Shown here one piece after another: positions 7,040 to 14,288 of a stretch of DNA of 64,000 nucleotides. This stretch comes from G963662655 sp963665015 (lineage in GTDB: Bacteria; Cloacimonadota; Cloacimonadia; Cloacimonadales; JAIOQZ01): NCBI GenBank assembly GCA_963665015.2, contig CAXXSY010000004.1, positions 1,488,001 through 1,552,000 of the forward strand, written 5' to 3'. A program made the position numbers and the translations under genes. The notes under the pieces were generated by a model. The model did no database searches and was not told where the DNA came from. It saw only the letters and a list, made by a program, of their open reading frames with translations. Each line of letters starts with the position of its first letter. Within the stretch, counting starts at the first letter, position 1.

Positions 7040-7521
7040 CCGCCAAATATCGCCATGAACGAACGATCTCCCCCGAAAGGTGTCCATGCAGCCCAATGGA
7101 ATTCTGGCAACGATCGGGGCAACAAACCGACGTCCTGACAACAACGCCGATGGATGCCTGACAACGATCGCCAAGAGAAAGAGAGGCGGCGGCGGGAACA
7201 GGATGCACCTCGAGAACAACGTCAGATGAATAGCCACGTTGGGACCCTGGCTGCCTGATACCCCGATCGCGCTTTCCTTCTTCCCGCCTCTGCATCATCT
7301 GTTCGCAGGCTGGCCAGGCTATCCATCAGTGTTTCGTTGCGATTTGAAGTCTTGATATTTCCCTAAGATGTCGGCTTTGTTCACTGATGCCCGGGCTGGA
7401 ATTTTTTCCCATAGATGGTTCTTCCATGTGCTCCGTGCCGGGTGATGATAGATGTTTGTATTGGTCTAGTTGAACCAGCCGCGTCATCGAATCGCACTAC
7501 GCACGAAGTGGAAGGCCTTAC

Positions 7522-7617
7522 ACACGCTATCACTTCATTCATGCTACCGTGATGTCTGAATTATTGAACAGACACAGAACGAACAGACATCACAGCATTC
7601 ATATCGTGATAGCGTGT
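7522..7617. repeat. Central 96-bp hairpin
   Basis: Outer arms acacgctatcac (7522-7533) and gtgatagcgtgt (7606-7617) pair perfectly over 12 bp. Inner arms gtgatgtctg (7549-7558) and cagacatcac (7584-7593) pair perfectly over 10 bp. A partly paired stretch lies between them, giving an interrupted stem of about 35 bp with a 25-nt loop. Confidence 0.8.
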
Positions 7618-7631
7618 TGTCGCCCGGGCAG

Positions 7632-7703
7632 TTTCATGGTGTTTTGTCGGCTTTAAACAGCGGACATTGACGATTGGAAAAGCCGACAAAACACTCATGA
7701 AAA
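7632..7703. repeat. Second hairpin with a stem of about 23 bp
   Basis: The 16-base gtgttttgtcggcttt (7639-7654) pairs perfectly with 7679-7694. After a one-base bulge the stem extends through tttcatg (7632-7638) and catgaaaa (7696-7703). A third copy of tgtcggcttt lies at about 7369 and could form an alternative pairing with the right arm. Confidence 0.8.
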
Positions 7704-8044
7704 ACGAAACAACATCATCATCCTTCAAGCGGCAGTATGATGGATGGATAGCCTGGCCAGCCGCAAACAGATGATGCAGAGGCAGGTACGATGTCTTTTC
7801 AGAAGTCGGGCCAGGCTAACTGTAGCGATCGGGGTACCAGGCAGCCAGGGTTACGTAACCGCCAGTCTGGTGCTGACTATCCCGGGTCGGTGCTTCCTGT
7901 TCTCCCGCCGCCGCCGGAGATGCCGTTTCCCCAAGCTGGTCAGTTCATAGCCAACGATGATCCTTTCCCGCAGATGGCTCCCACCCACCCACCCAAGAGA
8001 AGAGAGAGAACGGCGGAAGGTTTCCCATCAACCGAAGTGCGTGG

Positions 8045-8251
8045 CGTGCCTTCGCTCGCCGAACTCGCTACGGCACGATGACAGTCGGCACCGACTGACA
8101 GCTAGGTCTGACAACCGACGTCCGCAGCAGGTTCGGGCGCTCGCAAGCTCGCGCCCGAAACCGCCGCCCAGGTCGGCACCGACTGACTGACGGCGGCGCT
8201 GATCCGGCTCTCGCTCGCTTCGCTCGATCGAGACCGAGAGCCGCGCCGCCG
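8045..8251. repeat. Cluster of five GC-rich hairpins
   Basis: In order: cgtgcc/ggcacg (8045-8077), cagtcgg-ca-ccgactg (8082-8097), ttcgggcgc/gcgcccgaa (8132-8159), gtcgg-ca-ccgac (8172-8183), and a double stem cggcggcgc/gcgccgccg enclosing ggctctcg/cgagagcc (8191-8251). The second and fourth share gtcggcaccgactga. No coding frame follows them. They may be protein-binding or DNA-processing sites of the element. Confidence 0.7.
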
Positions 8252-8519
8252 AATTGTTCCCGGCCGGACACGACTTTTTCCTGCAACTCCTTGCAAATTC
8301 CCACCTTTACGATTTTCGATCTTGCCGTTTTTCGACTGTTTTCTGTGCCTCATCGAGGAGGCAGATCTGTTTTTCCCTGGCATCGATGCTGGCAGATGCG
8401 CACCCAATTCCCGGAATCCGCTTATAACGCGATTTACCCATCAGAAGAATCCGGATTTCGTCACTTTTTCCTGGCTCATTTATCCATTTTTGCCTATGAT
8501 CATCTCCGGAGGTACCGAA

Positions 8520-8780
8520 ATGGACAACCGAAGACGATCCCTGCCGAACATCCACGATGAAAGACGTGACATGCGCGTAGGCACGTATCCGGCATCGACA
8601 CGCGAGAGGATCGGCGAACTGATTCAACGACTTCACAGCGATGACTACCCTCATCGTGAAATCTGCGACGTACTCAACGACGCCGACACGACCACTTCTA
8701 CCGGACTGTCCTGGACACCGAATCGGCTGAAGTACTACGTCCGTGGGCTTCGAAACCTTGACAATCTCGATCCGATATAG
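8520..8780 (+). CDS. Small helix-turn-helix protein resembling a recombinase DNA-binding domain
   Basis: The ATG at 8520 has a strong GGAGGT site six bases upstream and gives 86 residues. From residue 25 on, the pattern (RIGELIQRLHSDDYPHREIC, then DVLND, then a GLSW turn, then TPNRLKYYVRGLRN) matches the helix-turn-helix found after the catalytic domain of large serine recombinases: invariant I-x-x-x-L-N, G-x-x-W, then a recognition helix ending in L-R-N. No catalytic domain is present, so a DNA-binding regulator or accessory protein of the element is inferred. Confidence 0.6.
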   Translation: MDNRRRSLPNIHDERRDMRVGTYPASTRERIGELIQRLHSDDYPHREICDVLNDADTTTSTGLSWTPNRLKYYVRGLRNLDNLDPI

Positions 8781-8807
8781 TTGGAATTGCTCCCGGAGGT
8801 TAAATCA

Positions 8808-9044
8808 ATGCCAGAACCCGCATCAATCCTGAACGTCTCTCATCCAGTCAACGAGATCATCGAAAGAATCGACCAGGTCAGTCTGTCCATCCGGGAATAT
8901 GGTGTCCTGATCGCCGATCGCGATTTCTTCAGTTCGTGCGGCTCGATCCCGGACCAGCTGAGTGACTCCCTTGATCGAATCTCATCTGACTTGTCGGCCG
9001 TGGACTTATCCACACCGATAACCAACGTCGTAGAAAGCTGTTGA
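8808..9044 (+). CDS. Hypothetical acidic helical protein at the right end of the element
   Basis: The ATG at 8808 has a GGAGG site eight bases upstream and gives 78 residues; a TTG 27 bases earlier is possible but lies over the ribosome site. The protein is acidic and mostly helical (EIIERIDQVSLSIREYG, SDSLDRISSDLSAVDLS) with no recognised domain. It lies 27 bp after the HTH gene. A perfect DnaA-box 9-mer (9006-9014) lies within its 3' end. Confidence 0.5.
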   Translation: MPEPASILNVSHPVNEIIERIDQVSLSIREYGVLIADRDFFSSCGSIPDQLSDSLDRISSDLSAVDLSTPITNVVESC

Positions 9045-9095
9045 GGTGTAAAATGCTCCGGATGTGGATAACTGCTGTGGATTGTGTGTGGATGA
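9006..9095. other. DnaA-box cluster at the right end of the element (second half of a candidate origin)
   Basis: Perfect boxes lie at 9006-9014 (ttatccaca, plus) and 9063-9071 (tgtggataa, minus). Weaker ones lie at 9076-9084 (tgtggattg, 7/9) and 9087-9095 (tgtggatga, 8/9). If the element circularised at the 19-bp repeats, this cluster would sit about 60 bp from the left cluster and its trio-like tract. Confidence 0.5.
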
Positions 9096-9117
9096 CTGTT
9101 TATAAATGCTTACAAAA

Positions 9118-9136
9118 CAGTTATTGTGTCAAGATA
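9118..9136 (+). repeat. Right att-like direct repeat
   Basis: The sequence cagttattgtgtcaagata matches 5404-5422 at 17 of 19 positions. It keeps the TTGACA hexamer (minus strand), but I see no good -10 at normal spacing, so it is unlikely to be a promoter here. It marks the presumed right boundary of the integrated element. Confidence 0.5.
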
Positions 9137-9183
9137 AAACCAACGATTTCAAGCGATAATTCTGTCCCGGTGTCCGAAACGCT

Positions 9184-9675
9184 CTACTGATAGAAACTCA
9201 TTCGGAACGAGTAATCCATCTCTTTCTCGACATCCAGGTGCCATGCCACCACGATATCCTCCACCTCTTTCAGGAACGCATCAGTGAAACTGCTTTTCTC
9301 GTCCGGCGTGATTTTCACCGACTTCACGTCGCCCGAAGATGCGAACACCACCGCGATCCTGACGCTGCCCTGCATGGGGACAATCTGGCTTTTCGATTTG
9401 TAGAGCCGCTGGATCTTCGGCTGGAGCGCCTGGACATAGCGCGGGAGGTCTTCCTCTTTGATGGAGCCCTTCTTTGCGACAGGTTTTGCAAGCCGTTTCG
9501 GCACGACGGCGGGCTTGGGCGGTTCGGGTGGCGGAGTAGGCGGAACGGGTCTTTTCACGACAGCCACGGTGTCTTTCGGGGCGGGTTGTGCCTGCTGCCG
9601 TTCCTGCTTTCTTCCACAGGCTGTCAGGACGGTCAGAAGCAGAACGATAGACAGAAACGATATCGATATTCTCAT
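9184..9675 (-). CDS. Lipoprotein with Pro-rich linker and TonB/AgmX-like C-terminal domain
   Basis: 163 residues. The signal peptide ends in a lipobox (LTAC, Cys20), so the protein should be lipidated. A Gln- and Pro-rich linker with PPTPPPEPPKP follows. The last 85 residues (YVQALQPKIQRLYKSKSQI, GSVRIAVVFASSGDVKSVKI, then a helix and a final WHLDVEK strand) have the organisation of the TonB or AgmX/PglI C-terminal domain. There is no N-terminal membrane anchor as in classical TonB. It is the last gene of a four-gene minus-strand cluster, 14 bp after the VanW-like gene. Confidence 0.75.
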   Translation of the reverse strand: MRISISFLSIVLLLTVLTACGRKQERQQAQPAPKDTVAVVKRPVPPTPPPEPPKPAVVPKRLAKPVAKKGSIKEEDLPRYVQALQPKIQRLYKSKSQIVPMQGSVRIAVVFASSGDVKSVKITPDEKSSFTDAFLKEVEDIVVAWHLDVEKEMDYSFRMSFYQ

Positions 9676-9689
9676 GAATCCTCCAGATA

Positions 9690-10502
9690 TTATTCAACGA
9701 TAGTGGGCTTGATGGATCGGTCAATGTAAAAGGGATTGTATTTCTCGATCTTGTCGTAGGTCACTTTTCGGACCTGGCTGGTCTCGACTTGCCGACTGGT
9801 CTGAACCATCCATCCCTTGCGAAGCTCTTTCCCCCCCTCTTCTTCCAGCAATAGCTCTTGCAGTATCTCTGTCGAGATGGTCACCGACCCAACCGGTGTC
9901 TGACCGGATCGGATGGTGCATTCGACCAGGAGACTGCTCCGGTCGAGGGTAAGATTGATGTAAACCGGCTTTGTGAAGGAGTTGCGCAGCTTGAGGTCTT
10001 TCAGTCCATAGGCATAGGTGGCGTCCAGCCCGAGACCGATGAACCGGTCTTCACCCCACAGGTCGGTGCTGTGGCAATGTTTCTCGAGTATTTCCAGGTT
10101 GGCGTTCAGTGCGGCGTTGAAAAGAACCGTACTTACCAGGCACAAACCGCCGCCGGTGCTGTACACAAGCTGATTGTTCACCACCATGGGGCCCTCCCGG
10201 AAGCCGTCCTTCACGGAGGCATCCTTCAGGAACCTGCGCAGGGAGAATATCTGGTTCGGTTCGAGCCGTGTGCCGTTGATCAATCGACAGCCCAGATCGA
10301 TGTTCGAGATGCGGTTCTCGTTGATCTCGCCCAGCTCCTCACGCCAGTTGATCCGGATCGTCGATTCTCCCAGGCAGTTCATCCCGCGGGATTCCTCCAG
10401 CCATTCCTCACGTCTCGGATCGGGCTTGACAATCCAGTGGTACCAACCCCGGAGAAAGGATTTCAGATCATCGTGGATGATGCGTAAACGCTGGTATTTC
10501 AT
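9690..10502 (-). CDS. VanW-like protein
   Basis: 270 residues. The VanW core is clear: SNIDLGCRLINGTRL at 66-80, EPNQIFS at 81-87, GGGLCLVSTVLFNAAL starting at 117 (family pattern GGG-x-C-x-x-S-T-x-L-[FY]-N-A-A-L), then the acidic-aromatic DATYAYGLKDLKLRN. VanW occurs as an accessory in some glycopeptide-resistance clusters, and the wider family is thought to act at the cell envelope; its reaction is unknown. No signal peptide is visible. The start codon overlaps the stop of the PP-loop gene by one base (TGATG), so the two are coupled. Confidence 0.85.
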   Translation of the reverse strand: MKYQRLRIIHDDLKSFLRGWYHWIVKPDPRREEWLEESRGMNCLGESTIRINWREELGEINENRISNIDLGCRLINGTRLEPNQIFSLRRFLKDASVKDGFREGPMVVNNQLVYSTGGGLCLVSTVLFNAALNANLEILEKHCHSTDLWGEDRFIGLGLDATYAYGLKDLKLRNSFTKPVYINLTLDRSSLLVECTIRSGQTPVGSVTISTEILQELLLEEEGGKELRKGWMVQTSRQVETSQVRKVTYDKIEKYNPFYIDRSIKPTIVE

Positions 10503-11446
10503 CAGGAACCTGCCTTCTTCCGGATGTACGAATCATATTCCGGAATATGATTGACAAAGTATTTCCGAATCAGATCGGTCTGCGACTGCGAGTCAACGTC
10601 CGAGCCATGCAGTCTGCGGCATAACGATTGAAGGTGAATCGGGATACAGAACTGCTGTGTCTTCCTGCGATAACGATAGTTGCCGCTATCGACGTGATCG
10701 TCCGCGATGCGTTCGCGTATCAGTGCCGCATCCGGATCCTCCAGTTCGTAGTTCGGGTTGATCAGATAGTTGATGCCGTACTCTGAATAGAACCTCTGAA
10801 ACGCCTCCAGGTTGATCCGGTTCTGGGTCTGCCAAGTAAACACGCCGGTACTGACGTTTGCGCCGTCGGAGACGTATCTGATACCGTGTTTCAGGCAATA
10901 GGCGATGGTTTCGATGTGCATGACCATCGTGCAGGCGGGACAGAGGTTGGCTCGCAGGTAATTCATTCCGGGCGATGCGGGGCAATAATCATCGAAATAT
11001 ATCCGGTCTCGGAGGCGGTGTATGGGCAGGATGCTATGCGTGTATTTCTCCGTTCCGTCGATACGCCTCAGGTGTTCGAGATTGATGGAGGCGTTTCCCG
11101 GATTGGATGCGAAGAGCCTGATGAGCGGAAGATCGTAGGATGTGTCGAATGTCAGCAGATGAACTTTTCTGAAATGCTTCCCCAGCGTGTGGGCGGCGAG
11201 GGTCGAATCGACGCCGCCGGAGTATCGGATACAGATATCCTCGTCGGCAATATCGCCCGGCAAATCGGGAGTCTCGTTCTCCGTATCGCTCGATAGAGAT
11301 GGACGGTGAAAAACGGTCTTCCTAAGAAGCTTGATCGCGATCAGGGGAAGGCAGGCAATCGTGATGGGGATGATGCGAGCCCCGATCCGTTTCGGGAACA
11401 GGTCGATCAGGTGCAGGACAGCAACTTCCAGAAATCGCAAGTTCAT
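10502..11446 (-). CDS. PP-loop (N-type ATP pyrophosphatase) family protein
   Basis: 314 residues from the ATG at 11446, which overlaps the aminotransferase stop (ATGA); a GTG nine bases upstream is the alternative. The N-terminus has one hydrophobic segment (IIPITIACLPLIAIKLL, about 25-41). The ATP site is ICIRYSGGVDSTLAA with SGGVDS at 76-81, as in QueC, asparagine synthetase and tRNA-thiolating enzymes, which adenylate a carbonyl group. A Cys pair LCPAC (168-172) recalls the metal-binding cysteines of QueC-type enzymes. The substrate is unknown. Coupling to an aminotransferase and a VanW gene suggests a small biosynthetic or modification pathway. Confidence 0.8.
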   Translation of the reverse strand: MNLRFLEVAVLHLIDLFPKRIGARIIPITIACLPLIAIKLLRKTVFHRPSLSSDTENETPDLPGDIADEDICIRYSGGVDSTLAAHTLGKHFRKVHLLTFDTSYDLPLIRLFASNPGNASINLEHLRRIDGTEKYTHSILPIHRLRDRIYFDDYCPASPGMNYLRANLCPACTMVMHIETIAYCLKHGIRYVSDGANVSTGVFTWQTQNRINLEAFQRFYSEYGINYLINPNYELEDPDAALIRERIADDHVDSGNYRYRRKTQQFCIPIHLQSLCRRLHGSDVDSQSQTDLIRKYFVNHIPEYDSYIRKKAGS

Positions 11447-12612
11447 ATCGTACACTCTTTCGAGGCGAAATACGCGTGAAGTCGATCGATCCCCTCCATG
11501 AATCGTTCGGAGGTGAAGGAGAGCCGGATGTGTCCGGGCTTGCCGAAATCCGAACCCGGTACGACGGCGACGTGCTTCTTCAGCAGGATGTCCCGGGACA
11601 GTTCCAGTTCGTTGGGGAAGTTGCGCTCTTTCAGAAGCCTGCGGCAGTCGATTGTCAGGTAGAATCCACCTCGGGATGGGAAAATATCGATCAGCAGGAA
11701 GTTTTGCAATGTGTCCTGAGCATAGTGGTTTCGCAATTTACAGAGATGTCGCACTTCTTCAACCTCCCCGGGATGATCGAGCGCTATCAATGCGGCGAGT
11801 TGGTTGATCGGGTCGGTGGTCAGCATGGAGTGTTCCAGGGTTACGCTGAGCGGCTCGACGAACCGATCCGGAAGGATGAAAAAGCCGATCCGACGGGCAT
11901 ACATGCGGTAACCTTTCGAGAAACTGCCGGTGACGATGAAGTTTGACCGAGGTGAGTCGATCTGAAGCGAGGAGAAAGGTTGTTCGTCGAAATAGATATC
12001 ATTGTATGTCTCGTCGCTGATGATCGGACAGCATCCATCGACGATCCCGTCGATCTGCCGGTACATTTGTTCGGAAAGGATATTGCCATACGGATTTCCC
12101 GGTGAATTCAGCACCACCAGCGCCGGTTTTCTGGCAATTGTCTCTTCGAAGGCCTTCCAATCGATCTCACCACTCCGGGGATCGATATCGTACATCTCGA
12201 TCTTCGCACCTGCCACAACGGCGCAGAACTTGTAGAGGCTGTAATACGGGCAGGGAATCAATACGCGGTCTCCCGGTCTGGCCAGCAGGTGAAAAAGGCA
12301 GCGGTAGAGGAAGCTGCTTCCGGGTCCGATGACGACTTGCTCGCTCGATATTTCCTTACCGTATTTCTCCTGATGAATTCTCGCGAGTTTTTCACGAAGT
12401 TCCGGCAGTCCGGTAGGATGAACGCGCGTGTTGAAGCCAAGATCGTCGATTGCCTGTTTCATGGCGTTCTTGATGTCGTCGTGCAGCGGTAATTCCGATT
12501 TACCCAAAGTCATGCGGATAGGTTTGGTGCCGTTTTTTTCAAGTTCGTTCGCCAGAGAGTCCAGCTCGAACATGAGGAATCTCATATCGTGATAATGCAT
12601 CATTTCCGCCAT
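11443..12612 (-). CDS. Class I/II PLP-dependent aminotransferase
   Basis: A 389-residue fold-type I enzyme related to aspartate/aromatic transaminases. Key parts in order: TGLPELREKLA (67-77), the cofactor-phosphate region GPGSSFLYR, NSPGNPYG with the conserved Asn169, SDETYNDIYF with Asp200 that contacts the pyridine nitrogen, and the Schiff-base lysine Lys233 in TGSFSKGYR. The end (GKPGHIRLSF) carries the substrate-carboxylate Arg. Start ATG at 12612 with a GGAGAT site. It heads the four-gene cluster; the amino donor and acceptor cannot be told from sequence. Confidence 0.92.
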   Translation of the reverse strand: MAEMMHYHDMRFLMFELDSLANELEKNGTKPIRMTLGKSELPLHDDIKNAMKQAIDDLGFNTRVHPTGLPELREKLARIHQEKYGKEISSEQVVIGPGSSFLYRCLFHLLARPGDRVLIPCPYYSLYKFCAVVAGAKIEMYDIDPRSGEIDWKAFEETIARKPALVVLNSPGNPYGNILSEQMYRQIDGIVDGCCPIISDETYNDIYFDEQPFSSLQIDSPRSNFIVTGSFSKGYRMYARRIGFFILPDRFVEPLSVTLEHSMLTTDPINQLAALIALDHPGEVEEVRHLCKLRNHYAQDTLQNFLLIDIFPSRGGFYLTIDCRRLLKERNFPNELELSRDILLKKHVAVVPGSDFGKPGHIRLSFTSERFMEGIDRLHAYFASKECTI

Positions 12613-12734
12613 ACTATCTCCGCTTCGGGTTTTCGTTGAATCGATAAGCTCATGTGCTGTTCCGGGGATACTGTGTCAACTTTTTTGTTATAATCTTGCG
12701 GTGAGTATTATTATCCCGGAAAGACGAAGTGTGG

Positions 12735-13475
12735 TTACAGCTCGAACTCGACGCGCAGCCTGTTGTCCTCGATCCGGACGTCGCTGCTGAAGTGGCGGAT
12801 CAGATCGACGCCGTGCCGGTCTGATGAATAGTCTTTATCGGGCTCACGGACGCGATAGATTGTTCCGAAATCGCATTCGTTTCCTTCGTCGCGGACTTCC
12901 ATGGCAAGACGGTTCGTCCTGTGATGAACCTCGATCGACAGCTCGACGCTCTTGCTGCAATCGGATTGATTCCCGTGCAGGATGGCGTTGGCGATAACCT
13001 CCCGCAGCACGAGCGAGATGCGGAACAGCGTCGATTCGCTTGAAACCTGATGAAGCTGATGCAGGTAACTGAGCACGCAGTTGAGAAGTTGCTCGGTCTC
13101 GGAGAATTTTCCGGCGATGCGGCAATGGAGGGAGCTTTGCGGTTCGGCGTCTGCTTCGAGGACGGTGCTGATCGTCTTGTGAAGGAACGGTGCGTTGGGG
13201 TCGTTGGAATAGATGAAATGCAGGTTCTCCCGCAGTTGATGCCAGTTCGTGAATAGTTCTTTCATCTCGGGCATTTCCGCGAGGATCAAACGGGCGGTGT
13301 GGGGCGATCTGGAAGCGTTTTCGAGCATAGAGGTAACACTGCTGTACAGCACGATCTGGTAATCGCTGAAAGCAGAGGTCCTTCCGCGAATCGGATGATC
13401 GGCATTTTTCTGGACTCGATTGAAGTAGGTCCGCGTTACATTCAGAAGTATCTCACTCATGATCAACCCGCTCAT
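12735..13475 (-). CDS. RsbW-like GHKL ATP-binding regulator
   Basis: 246 residues. The C-terminal 110 residues form a HATPase_c_2 domain as in anti-sigma kinases of the RsbW/SpoIIAB type: N-box LREVIANAILHGN (157-169), G1 box DEGNECDF (196-203), and a G2-like RHGVDLIRH (220-228). The N-terminal 120 residues are helical with no recognised domain. Such proteins phosphorylate anti-sigma antagonists or work in partner-switching circuits, but no partner gene is adjacent. The ATG at 13460 is an alternative start. It is a single gene, separated by 122 bp from the aminotransferase. Confidence 0.8.
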   Translation of the reverse strand: MSGLIMSEILLNVTRTYFNRVQKNADHPIRGRTSAFSDYQIVLYSSVTSMLENASRSPHTARLILAEMPEMKELFTNWHQLRENLHFIYSNDPNAPFLHKTISTVLEADAEPQSSLHCRIAGKFSETEQLLNCVLSYLHQLHQVSSESTLFRISLVLREVIANAILHGNQSDCSKSVELSIEVHHRTNRLAMEVRDEGNECDFGTIYRVREPDKDYSSDRHGVDLIRHFSSDVRIEDNRLRVEFEL

Positions 13476-13679
13476 TTCTTTCTTACAAGATATCCCTTTC
13501 CGGAGCCGTTCCCAAATTAAAAACGAACTTTAATCGTATCCATCCGTTTGCCTCCCAAACACCCTGTCCTGACGCATTTTGATAATTGAATCCTGGATTA
13601 TTGCAGTTTGGGCTCCGCATTCTTCTTGACATCAATGGCGCCGACGGCTCATCGGTGACAGTACCACATTGTTTAAAGG

Positions 13680-14264
13680 ATGATAAGAATGGAACGAGAA
13701 CACGGAACGTGCAGCCTGGTACGGATGTACGACGACGAGAATATGTTGAAACAGTATTACCGGTGGCAGCTTCAGGAAGAGCACAAGGAACGGTTCTGCT
13801 ACACGCCCGTGCAGCCCGGAAGCATCGAATACACGGAAGAGGGTTGGCTGAAGTTTCGTGAGCTGTTGCTGATGAGGGTGCGGAAGCAAAGCTTGATTTA
13901 TATGCTTCAGGATTGCCGGTCGGAGGTATATCTTGGCTGGATCAGTCTGTCAGGATACAATTTCCGAAACCGCTCTGCCGAGATCAGTTATTATTTCCCC
14001 GCCGAACACAGGGGGAAGGGGTTCGGCACGACTCTGCTGGATGGATTTCTGGCGATTATTTTCGCGGATGATTTTTACTGGAAGCTGCACAAGATATGGG
14101 CGGAGACCGGCGCGTTCAACACTGCGTCCATTCATCTGCTCGAGCGTGCGGGATTCCGTCTCGACGGACGCGTCCGCGATCACTACTGGCTGGACGACAG
14201 GATGTACGACCAGTTGATCTACACACTGAAGAGGTCGGAGAATAGACAGATGGACATGGCTTGA
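13680..14264 (+). CDS. GNAT N-acetyltransferase (RimJ/RimL-like)
   Basis: 194 residues. The acetyl-CoA pyrophosphate loop is HRGKGFG (110-116), preceded by the beta-strand AEISYYFP. The C-terminal HKIWAETGAFNTASIHLLERAGF matches the usual second half of RimL-type enzymes, where Asn contacts CoA and the neighbour strand covers residues of a bulged sheet. The substrate is unknown. The last 41 codons are repeated as a truncated copy at 16116-16241 beyond the ATPase/TOPRIM pair. An ATG three codons downstream is an alternative start. Confidence 0.85.
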   Translation: MIRMEREHGTCSLVRMYDDENMLKQYYRWQLQEEHKERFCYTPVQPGSIEYTEEGWLKFRELLLMRVRKQSLIYMLQDCRSEVYLGWISLSGYNFRNRSAEISYYFPAEHRGKGFGTTLLDGFLAIIFADDFYWKLHKIWAETGAFNTASIHLLERAGFRLDGRVRDHYWLDDRMYDQLIYTLKRSENRQMDMA

Positions 14265-14288
14265 AACGAGCGTTTATAGAGGCGCTAT

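Larger units (their letters stand above)
7185..7917. repeat. Large nested imperfect inverted repeat
   Basis: Three blocks on the left reappear inverted on the right in mirrored order: 7283-7327 with 7743-7786 (gatggatagcctggccagcc and gatgatgcagaggc are shared), 7244-7270 with 7825-7851 (gcgatcggggta and caggcagccaggg are shared), and 7185-7203 with 7894-7915 (cctgtt and cccgccgccgcc). The arms diverge between blocks. Two perfect-stem hairpins lie in the enclosed 415 bp. Confidence 0.75.
7040..8519. other. 1.5-kb region without convincing genes, rich in inverted repeats
   Basis: No frame here has a ribosome site, coupling or recognisable composition. The short open frames (7086-7229, 7744-7950, 7791-8081) look incidental. 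The region contains a long imperfect inverted repeat with its axis near 7550 (arms from about 7185 and to about 7917), two strong hairpins inside it, and a separate cluster of GC-rich hairpins at 8045-8251. This density of pairing suggests a structured RNA, a DNA site for the element's own machinery, or the remains of a non-autonomous transposon. Confidence 0.6.
5404..9136 (+). mobile_element. Integrated element with minimal tyrosine recombinase, Cys-rich proteins and split DnaA-box clusters
   Basis: Two near-identical 19-bp direct repeats (5404-5422 and 9118-9136, 17 of 19 identical) enclose 3.7 kb unlike the flanks. It holds a tyrosine recombinase, four short coupled genes, a long non-coding region rich in inverted repeats, and two small genes. 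There is no capsid, terminase, conjugation or recognisable replication-protein gene. Clusters of DnaA-box-like sequences lie just inside each boundary (5430-5523 and 9006-9095). I read it as a small integrative element or satellite. The boundaries are inferred from the repeats and the coding content. Confidence 0.6.

Noticed and set aside
7086..7229. 47-codon frame after the phage-type hypothetical gene
   Set aside because: No ribosome site or coupling, and it overlaps the left arm of the inverted repeat; too weak to call.
7185..7917. Retron or group II intron RNA
   Set aside because: No reverse transcriptase gene is present in the element or the window, and I see no conserved intron boundary or domain V-like hairpin.
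7744..8081. Short open frames at 7744-7950 and 7791-8081 as genes
   Set aside because: No ribosome site, overlapping frames, Arg- and Pro-rich low-complexity translations, and the sequence is the right arm of the inverted repeat.
5404..9136. Integron cassette array
   Set aside because: The recombinase has no IntI-specific additional domain, and the hairpins do not show the RYYYAAC/GTTRRRY pairs of attC sites.
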